Shown here piece by piece: positions 56,032-61,487 of a stretch of DNA of 61,487 nucleotides (position 1 is its first letter; each line of letters begins with the position of its first letter). The stretch spans positions 1-61,487 of the forward strand of contig NZ_JAKIJS010000005.1 in assembly GCF_021608225.1 (NCBI RefSeq), written 5' to 3'. The notes under the pieces were generated by a model. That model was not told where the DNA came from and made no database searches. It saw only the letters and a program-made list of their open reading frames with translations. The position numbers were made by a program, and so were the translations under genes. The stretch is from Pseudalkalibacillus berkeleyi. GTDB lineage: Bacteria > Bacillota > Bacilli > Bacillales > Fictibacillaceae.

Positions 56032-57291
56032 ATGATGGAATCTACGAAAAAAAGGCAGACTATACTTCTAGTGATGGTCGCCCTATTTGCATTTCTCTTA
56101 CCGGTTTCTGAGGTAAGTGCAAACATAGGAAACTTCGATTATGAGGATAATGGACTGACGAGTACCGAAAGTGACGGTAAAAAGGACGACGGGGATAAAG
56201 ACGGTTTACTTGGTAAATTGGAAGACTTGCTAAACGGTGCTAAAGGTCTTTTCGGGAAAGCTAAAGATTTCTTCCAACCAGCAGTAGATGCAGTTGGTGA
56301 TGCGTTTGATTTAATAAAAGATAAGGTTTCAGAAGGCTTGGACTGGATGAAAAACAAGTTTTCTGAGGGGTGGAACTGGGCAAAAGGAATGCTCTCCGAT
56401 GGTTGGGCATTTGCGAAGAATGCCTGGGAAGGCTTTACTGAATGGGCTGGCGATGTTTGGGCAGCCACTCCTGATTGGGTCAAATCAACGATATCATTCT
56501 TAGGGGTTTCAGCAGCGGTCGTAGGTACGGCAATTGCCGGTGTCATATCCGCACCCGTTGCAGCAGTCGCTGTTGCTGGAGCAGGAATAGCAGGCGGACT
56601 CTACTATCTACTAAACGGCGGATCTGAAGCATACAGTTTCTTAGGGTCGCTGGGGTGGACAGCAGGAGGAGCTATAATTGGTGGTGTCGGTCAAGCCATT
56701 GGTGCTGTTAGTGCAGGCCTAAGTTCGTTAAGAGTATTTGCAGGTCGACAACTCGCAACGATGAGACTAGGATACTTCCTCAACAGATTCGCAACAGGAA
56801 GCGGTATAAGAGCAGGATTGCAAGTAGCAAAAGGACTAGGTGGAGCTTGGATGAAGGTTGGAGGTCCAGCGTCCTTAATAACCGCTTTTTCACACTTAGT
56901 TAACTTAGGTTTTACAGGGGATATTAATGGTGGAGAGATGGTGGTTGATACAGGAATTGCTTTAATAACCGCACCTCTTGGCTTTGGATTAACAAAAAGT
57001 TTTTGGAGTTCGGCAAAAACATTCCAAGGCTTGGCTTCGCCGATATTTGGAAGTGCAACACTAGGAGGAGTATCTAATGTTGCTATTCAAGCCTTTAAAG
57101 GTGATGCTACTGGTACGGACTTTTTAGTGGGATCAGCAGTAGGATTGACTTTTGTAATACCAGATGCAGTTGTAACTAAATTTGTCAATAACACTAGCGC
57201 TGAATACACCTATGAATATATTAAAAAACAAATTGGTGATATTTTTACAGACTCTTCAGATAAAAAAGTAAACGCCAGTAAAAATAAATAG
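56032..57291 (+). CDS. Secreted helical protein with hydrophobic core, candidate Tad-linked effector
   Basis: The 419-residue protein has a signal peptide (ILLVMVALFAFLLPVSEVSA), then an acidic linker with DGKKDDGDKDG. A set of tryptophan-rich amphipathic helices follows (about residues 85-150: EGLDWMKNKFSEGWNWAKGM, DGWAFAKNAWEGFTEWAGDV). The centre and C-terminal half are Gly/Ala-rich hydrophobic helices (VVGTAIAGVISAPVAAVAVA, WTAGGAIIGGVGQAIGAVSA), ending in a charged tail. I do not recognise a family. Secretion signal, membrane-active look and the downstream array of small membrane proteins suggest an effector with cognate protection proteins; a structural pilus accessory is the alternative. 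GGAAAGGG precedes the ATG. Confidence 0.7.
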   Translation: MMESTKKRQTILLVMVALFAFLLPVSEVSANIGNFDYEDNGLTSTESDGKKDDGDKDGLLGKLEDLLNGAKGLFGKAKDFFQPAVDAVGDAFDLIKDKVSEGLDWMKNKFSEGWNWAKGMLSDGWAFAKNAWEGFTEWAGDVWAATPDWVKSTISFLGVSAAVVGTAIAGVISAPVAAVAVAGAGIAGGLYYLLNGGSEAYSFLGSLGWTAGGAIIGGVGQAIGAVSAGLSSLRVFAGRQLATMRLGYFLNRFATGSGIRAGLQVAKGLGGAWMKVGGPASLITAFSHLVNLGFTGDINGGEMVVDTGIALITAPLGFGLTKSFWSSAKTFQGLASPIFGSATLGGVSNVAIQAFKGDATGTDFLVGSAVGLTFVIPDAVVTKFVNNTSAEYTYEYIKKQIGDIFTDSSDKKVNASKNK

Positions 57292-57307
57292 ACACAAGGA
57301 GTACTCT

Positions 57308-57619
57308 ATGAGTAATAAAAAATGGAGAATGATTCAAATAATATGTTATGTAATTTCAATTAGTGGGATTTTGTTTACTTATTTTGCTGCAACTGATCCT
57401 GTTGGAAATGGCATCAGGAGAATGATAGAGCGTCCATGGTGGTTTAATTGGATGTTAGTGTTAATAGGCATCTGCATTTGCACTATAACTCTTGTGGAAG
57501 TACGAAGTCGTAATGGTGGAATAATAGATGCTAAAGTCATCGGTCAAACGTTATTGTGGATCGGAATTACAGTTGGCGGACTAATGTTCGTTTGGTACTT
57601 GAGAGGAGATTTTAGTTAG
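57308..57619 (+). CDS. Small three-helix membrane protein, paralogue 1
   Basis: The 103-residue protein starts SNKKWRMIQIICYVISISGI and has helices near 12-30, 48-66 and 82-100, a charged loop EVRSRNGGIIDAKVIGQTLL and the end WYLRGDFS. CAAGGAG lies 8 bases before the ATG. It is the first of four related units (57308, 57632, 57830, 58129) behind the secreted protein gene. Function unknown; immunity is a hypothesis. Confidence 0.8.
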   Translation: MSNKKWRMIQIICYVISISGILFTYFAATDPVGNGIRRMIERPWWFNWMLVLIGICICTITLVEVRSRNGGIIDAKVIGQTLLWIGITVGGLMFVWYLRGDFS

Positions 57620-57631
57620 TAGGATTAATCA

Positions 57632-57691
57632 ATGAATACGGATAGAATGTGGAAATGTATTTATATACTTAGTGTTATTGTATTCTTCTAA
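57632..57691 (+). pseudogene. Fragment of the small membrane protein family, copy 2
   Basis: The 19-codon frame MNTDRMWKCIYILSVIVFF resembles the N termini of copies 1 and 3 (MSNKKWRMIQI, MNDKTWRIIQI) and then stops. Further hydrophobic sequence (IGFMVIVILLFRYLTGS) continues out of frame to about 57755. It appears to be a decayed copy. Confidence 0.5.
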
Positions 57692-57829
57692 ACCATTTTT
57701 ATATAGGGTTTATGGTTATAGTCATCCTATTGTTTCGTTATTTAACAGGAAGTTAACCTAAGAGCGTTTTATCTGGATCAGATTCATCGTCACAAAAAAC
57801 TATTATGGAATTGAAAAGGGAATCATAAA

Positions 57830-58107
57830 ATGAACGATAAAACATGGAGAATCATACAAATTACATGTTGGGTGATTTTTTGCTTATTTAACATCCGAAC
57901 CTGTGGGGGATGGTGTTTGGCGAATGGTGGTTTAATTGGTTAATTGGCCTTATAGTTGTATCGGGTTTTACGGTTACTTTGGCTGAAGTACGTAGACGGA
58001 ATGGAAGAACGGTCAATGCTAAAGTCATTGGTCAGACGCTATTGTGGATTGCAATTACAGTTGGCGGACTAATGTTCATTTGGTACTTAAGGGGAGACTT
58101 TAATTAA
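57830..58107 (+). pseudogene. Frameshifted copy 3 of the small membrane protein
   Basis: The first frame reads MNDKTWRIIQITCWVIFCLF and then loses frame. The family sequence resumes as WWFNWLIGLIVVSGFTVTLA, EVRRRNGRTVNAKVIGQTLL and WYLRGDFN, ending at 58107. Compared with copy 1 there is an internal deletion plus at least one frameshift. The C-terminal half is nearly identical to copy 1, suggesting recent duplication. Confidence 0.8.
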
Positions 58108-58128
58108 TTCATTCAAGGAGTGTTTTAT

Positions 58129-58425
58129 GTGAGCAGTAAAGGTTGGACGATTGTTCAGTGGTCATCATTCGGAGTGTCTCTTTTGTTTATATTAATGATT
58201 TTCTTGATGACCAGTGAGGTGCAAGGGGATCGGTTGGTCCTTATGCATTCCACTCCTTGGATGTATGTTCTTTTTGGTTTATCTATTGTTGGATACTATT
58301 TTTTTGTCGTTGCACATATTTGTAAACGGAATAAAGTAGAGAAAATTACTCTGAGACTAGCTGGACAGGCGTTTTTTTGGACTGCCATTTTTTATTGGGG
58401 ACTTTATATCATTAATCAGCTCTAA
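58129..58425 (+). CDS. Small three-helix membrane protein, paralogue 4
   Basis: The 98-residue protein starts SSKGWTIVQWSSFGVSLLFI and shares the W-xx-IQ start, a central PWMYVLFGLSIVG helix, a charged loop and a GQAFFWTAIFYWGLYI end with copies 1 and 3. It is more diverged. GTG 58129 is placed 8 bases after AAGGAG; the frame opens at 58120 inside that spacing. Confidence 0.78.
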   Translation: MSSKGWTIVQWSSFGVSLLFILMIFLMTSEVQGDRLVLMHSTPWMYVLFGLSIVGYYFFVVAHICKRNKVEKITLRLAGQAFFWTAIFYWGLYIINQL

Positions 58426-58461
58426 CTTTACATAAAAAGATAAAGCTTTAGGAGGAGTATT

Positions 58462-59796
58462 ATGAGGAGAACTTATCTGATCTCGTCTATCATTCTATTA
58501 ATACTAGTCATCGCCGGGTGTTCGAATGACCAAAGCGGTGAAAACACAGAAAAAGGCGAAAAGCCGAAAGAAAAACAGGAAAAGACGTTTGATTACCCTG
58601 AGGCTCCAAAAGATGCACAGGGGATTATTGAACAAGGTGCTGGAGAAATCACCAAGGTATTGATAGATGATGGCGTCGAAAACATAGACGAAACAGCCAT
58701 GGAACAAAAGTTCAAAAAAGAAATTAATGAGCTACCAAAGGATCTCACGAGTGATCAACTATATGATTTTATCATTGCAAAAGGCGCACTCCCATATGAT
58801 CGTGCTGTGAAATTATATGATGATTTTGACAACACTTATACATTGGGTAGGGAGAAAGAAGAGGAAGAAAAACCAAAGAATATTGTATTCCTATTAGATG
58901 CTAGTGGCAGTATGGCAGGTAGTGTATCTGGTGGTATTAAAATGGATCTAGCAAAATCTGCGCTTCAACAAGTAACGGGTCACCTTGAGCCCTCCACTAA
59001 AGTGGCACTAAGAGTGTATGGTCATAAAGGTAGTAATGCTGACAAAGATAAAAAAGTTTCTTGTAATAGTAGTGAAGTTGTTTATCCATTGGACAAATAT
59101 AATGAGGGGGACTTTAATTCTGCACTCTCAGAATTTAAACCAACAGGTTGGACGCCAATTGCTTCTTCACTCAATCTAGCAAAAGAAGATTTTAACAATA
59201 ACGCTAGCCAAAATGTAAAGAATATTATCTATGTCATAAGTGATGGTGTAGAAACGTGTGATGGGGACCCCGTTCAGGCAGCTAAAGAAATCCATGATTC
59301 TGATTTAAATGTCACTGTAAATGTAATTGGGTTTGACGTTAATCAGGAGGGGCAAAACCAATTGAAGCATACCGCACAAGCGGGTGGCGGAGAATATAGA
59401 GATGTTCGTTCAAAGAAAAGCTTAGAAGATGCGCTCTTTGAAATGACCAATCAAATTAGAGAAGACATTAAAAAAGACTTCGATCTAGTCAAGGAAGGAA
59501 TATCACTTAACTCATGGTATGTAAAGCAATCGAATGGACTACGTAAGGTTAAACAAAAGTTTCAAAATTATACAAGTGACGAGAATCGAGTTTTGGATAA
59601 CTTATTATTTGCAATTGACGATGAGCTAGACTTAAAGGAAGACGTTTATTCAGATCTTTCGGATTTAATTATGGAGCGTTCAAAAGTCATGGACGAATAC
59701 AGCCAAGAACGATATGAAAAAATGAAACAAGAACTAGAAGAATCAAAGGATAAAGCAAAAGCGGAAATAGAAAAAAGAGAACAAGAAGCTAAATAG
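58462..59796 (+). CDS. VWA-domain lipoprotein
   Basis: The 444-residue protein has a lipoprotein signal (ILLILVIAGCSNDQSGE, cysteine 20 for lipidation). A charged linker leads to a von Willebrand A domain from about residue 142, with the MIDAS motif VFLLDASGSMAGSVSGGIKM, a threonine site GWTPIASSLNLAK, and ISDGVETCDGDP. The C terminus is a charged helical segment. AGGAGGAG precedes the ATG. VWA proteins often act as adhesins or scaffolds; VWA-bearing proteins also occur at some pilus tips, so surface adhesion with the Tad pilus is plausible but unproven. Confidence 0.85.
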   Translation: MRRTYLISSIILLILVIAGCSNDQSGENTEKGEKPKEKQEKTFDYPEAPKDAQGIIEQGAGEITKVLIDDGVENIDETAMEQKFKKEINELPKDLTSDQLYDFIIAKGALPYDRAVKLYDDFDNTYTLGREKEEEEKPKNIVFLLDASGSMAGSVSGGIKMDLAKSALQQVTGHLEPSTKVALRVYGHKGSNADKDKKVSCNSSEVVYPLDKYNEGDFNSALSEFKPTGWTPIASSLNLAKEDFNNNASQNVKNIIYVISDGVETCDGDPVQAAKEIHDSDLNVTVNVIGFDVNQEGQNQLKHTAQAGGGEYRDVRSKKSLEDALFEMTNQIREDIKKDFDLVKEGISLNSWYVKQSNGLRKVKQKFQNYTSDENRVLDNLLFAIDDELDLKEDVYSDLSDLIMERSKVMDEYSQERYEKMKQELEESKDKAKAEIEKREQEAK

Positions 59797-60037
59797 TAAG
59801 CGCTATTAGAGAGGGGCGTTAAGAAGGAGAATATAATGAAACTTACTTCGTTGTCCTAGTCTATTTCATATTTACAGTCACCATATGGAAAAGAGCAATA
59901 TCCTAATCCTGCAGAGTTGTTTAGTGATTCTTAGTAAAGGCGGATCTATAGCTGATAAGTAAGCGTTTTCTCTATACAAGCCGGATAGAACAATTACAAT
60001 GACTGACAGATTCTTAAATTGATAAAAAGGAGTTAGG
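59797..60037 (+). other. Intergenic stretch with a possible decayed small gene
   Basis: AAGAAGGAG precedes an ATG at 59836 whose frame stops after seven codons, while another frame reads FVVLVYFIFTVTIWKRAIS, a membrane-helix-like segment. This may be a remnant of a small membrane gene. Nothing else is visible. Confidence 0.35.
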
Positions 60038-60883
60038 ATGATGTCGATTAAACTAACATCGGAATTAAATAAACAAATCCGTACACATAAACGATTCCTC
60101 GAATCCTATGATCTATTCAATTATGGGTTCAAATGGAAAGGTGAAATGTTTTATTATGTAACGTATTCCCTTTTGGGAAGGGTGAAAGGAATGGCTGTAC
60201 TTTATGATGGAAGCCCAATTGAGAATGAGGGAATTATAGAAGCCTTTTCAAATATCTATAACTTTAATCGAATCATTAATGTCGCACGAGATCAATTATT
60301 TCCAGATATGAAGAAACCAGTAGATGTGCTTGAACAATTGAAAAATCTTCTAATTGATGTCAAAGGTGCTTCTGATGTTGAAACGGATGAGATAAATGAA
60401 GAGGTTGAAACAGTAGTACAAACACTTGATGAAGTCATTGGATTTCCATGGAAGTTGAATGATATTCTTGTTGAGATGAAATCAATTGAAAAAGACGTAT
60501 TAGACAGAGGGTATCTCCTTAGTGAAGAGGTCGACAGGATGATGGAGCTTAATATTTCTCACAACCAAATCATGTATGAACAAGGCAGAAAGCAACTTTC
60601 CATTACAGACCATGTCGCACGTATTCGTGACCATTTGGAGAATGAACCATACCAAAACTTCGATAAATATCTAAAAGACCTACTAAATTTGTATTTAGAA
60701 AAGAAAACGGTAAATCAGTTGCGAATTTCTCAACAATCCTTTGAGATAGTCATAGGTGGAAAATCTGTTCCATATTCAGCTGGTGAGAGAGGTATGAAAG
60801 AACTTGAAGAGAATATACGAGCAGAAGTTAAACAGATAATTGATAAAGATATGAAAGAAAAGTTAAGAAATAAGAAACACTAA
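60038..60883 (+). CDS. Hypothetical protein, helical, function unknown
   Basis: The 281-residue protein has no signal peptide or membrane helix. It starts IKLTSELNKQIRTHKRFLES, has a globular first third (YDLFNYGFKWKGEMFYYVTY, GRVKGMAVLYDGSPIENEGI), and then mainly charged helices with coiled-coil character. AAAGGAGTTAGG precedes the ATG. It is the last plus-strand gene before the rRNA promoter. I do not recognise a family; its link to the Tad cluster rests only on position. Confidence 0.75.
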   Translation: MMSIKLTSELNKQIRTHKRFLESYDLFNYGFKWKGEMFYYVTYSLLGRVKGMAVLYDGSPIENEGIIEAFSNIYNFNRIINVARDQLFPDMKKPVDVLEQLKNLLIDVKGASDVETDEINEEVETVVQTLDEVIGFPWKLNDILVEMKSIEKDVLDRGYLLSEEVDRMMELNISHNQIMYEQGRKQLSITDHVARIRDHLENEPYQNFDKYLKDLLNLYLEKKTVNQLRISQQSFEIVIGGKSVPYSAGERGMKELEENIRAEVKQIIDKDMKEKLRNKKH

Positions 60884-61035
60884 TTAACAATATTTGAACA
60901 TTCATAATAAATCAATCTTCAGGATAAATTTTGCATTTTTGGTATTTTGATCCTGACCCTAAGGAATTTGAAAAAACCCATCATAAAAAATAGATTCGAT
61001 ATTAATATAGATGAGATAAGAAGAATAGCAAGCTG

Positions 61036-61236
61036 CTATTCTTCTTTCCTTTTGAATGGTGTCAACCATCTAGCCATTAGTGACGAGAAAGGTACCCCCA
61101 TTACAATTGCCAAACAAATATGTACGATATCTGCCATCGTACTGTAGGGAACTAGGTTTTGGAATGTGAACTTGGTTAATTGCAAAAACCCGTAAAATGA
61201 GAGAAGAAACATCATTGAATAGAGCATTCTGTACAA
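61036..61236 (-). CDS. Possible small membrane protein
   Basis: The 66-residue frame has two hydrophobic stretches (MMFLLSFYGFLQLTKFTFQN; IVHICLAIVMGVPFSSLMARW) and a basic tail. A GGAGGATGGTG sequence lies about 13 bases before a TTG start, which is longer than ideal; an alternative reading from GTG in the +1 frame does not give the hydrophobic pattern. A terminator-like stem (AGAAGAATAGCAAG ... CTATTCTTCT) lies at its 3' end near 61018-61042. Moderate evidence only. Confidence 0.45.
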   Translation of the reverse strand: MYRMLYSMMFLLSFYGFLQLTKFTFQNLVPYSTMADIVHICLAIVMGVPFSSLMARWLTPFKRKEE

Positions 61237-61330
61237 GCGTATTCACCATCCTCCACAGCACTTTCTTACTACATTAATTTAATTCACTAACCCTATTAAA
61301 AATCCTTTTAAAACTTTTTTAGATTTATGG

Positions 61331-61360
61331 TTGACCATCCTGTTGTTTAGATGGTATATT
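61331..61360 (+). promoter_or_regulatory. rRNA operon promoter
   Basis: TTGACC at 61331 and TATATT at 61355 are separated by 18 bases, just upstream of an rRNA leader. Confidence 0.75.
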
Positions 61361-61487
61361 GGTTAAGTCGCTTCGGGAGAGGCGCACACAGCTCTTTGAA
61401 AACTGAACAAAAGCCAAGCGTGAAACACGGGTCTTTTTATAAAGAACCCTGAATCAATTTCGATTTAAAATTATGAGCAAGTCAAAC
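61361..61487 (+). other. Leader of a 16S rRNA transcript (16S begins beyond the window)
   Basis: GCTCTTTGAAAACTGAACAAA is the boxB/boxA-type leader sequence found before 16S genes in Bacillaceae. The following bases up to ATGAGCAAGTCAAAC are typical of the spacer immediately preceding 16S rRNA. The mature 16S start is not reached. Confidence 0.85.

Overview
The window reads as a chromosomal segment of a Bacillaceae bacterium (Firmicutes/Bacillota). Evidence: strong GGAGG-type ribosome binding sites, frequent TTG/GTG starts, a T-box leader, purine riboswitches, a CIRCE operator, and a gene order that I recall from Bacillus subtilis (rRNA operon end, tRNA-Met, tRNA-Asp, thiL-tsaE-tsaB-rimI-tsaD, ydiF, moaC, rex, tatA-tatC, ydiK-ydiL, groES-groEL, later yeaC-yeaD-yebA-guaA-pbuG). 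The window is bracketed by rRNA operons: a damaged 5S gene lies at the left edge, and a promoter plus leader for another rRNA operon lies at the right edge. Species cannot be fixed from the sequence alone.

Layout. 1-2450: 5S remnant, 21-bp repeat array, a PLP trans-sulfuration enzyme gene, then initiator tRNA-Met and tRNA-Asp embedded in broken tRNA-derived repeats. 2700-15090: a ten-gene branched-chain amino acid operon, ilvE-ilvD-[T-box]-ilvB-ilvH-ilvC-leuA-leuB-leuC-leuD-ilvA, with a cre site and a CodY-like site in front and a T-box attenuator inside. 15410-19025: thiL and the t6A genes tsaE, tsaB, tsaD with rimI. 19120-25840: accessory block holding an MDR oxidoreductase, an AT-rich island with an HTH-TPR regulator and two MFS exporters, a frameshifted acetyltransferase, and a SET-domain protein. 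26020-26200: cluster of DnaA boxes. 26279-30835: ydiF, a terminal-inverted-repeat element, moaC, rex, tatA, tatC. 30915-33510: an ECF sigma factor and membrane anti-sigma with a divergent membrane gene. 33539-36703: ydiK, ydiL, groES-groEL under CIRCE. 37096-40770: accessory genes, including a MerR-type HTH coiled-coil protein surrounded by GCGATAC-rich palindromes and a seven-copy 52-bp hairpin repeat. 41066-49020: MoxR-DUF58-transglutaminase operon, guaA and pbuG, the last two each behind a guanine-type riboswitch. 49524-55993: a Tad (type IVc) pilus locus. 56032-60883: a secreted helical protein followed by four copies (two intact, two decayed) of a small membrane protein, a VWA lipoprotein and an unknown protein.

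How it fits together. Most of the window is core metabolism and housekeeping, but blocks have been inserted at the rRNA/tRNA junction, between tsaD and ydiF, between tatC and ydiK, after groEL and after pbuG. The most interesting candidates for something undescribed are the Tad-linked secreted protein with its small-membrane-protein array (which looks like an effector/immunity layout), the HTH coiled-coil protein with its dense GCGATAC palindromes and neighbouring 52-bp hairpin array, and the 263-bp inverted-repeat element carrying four hairpins with an AGGA loop. All functional readings of these three are inference.
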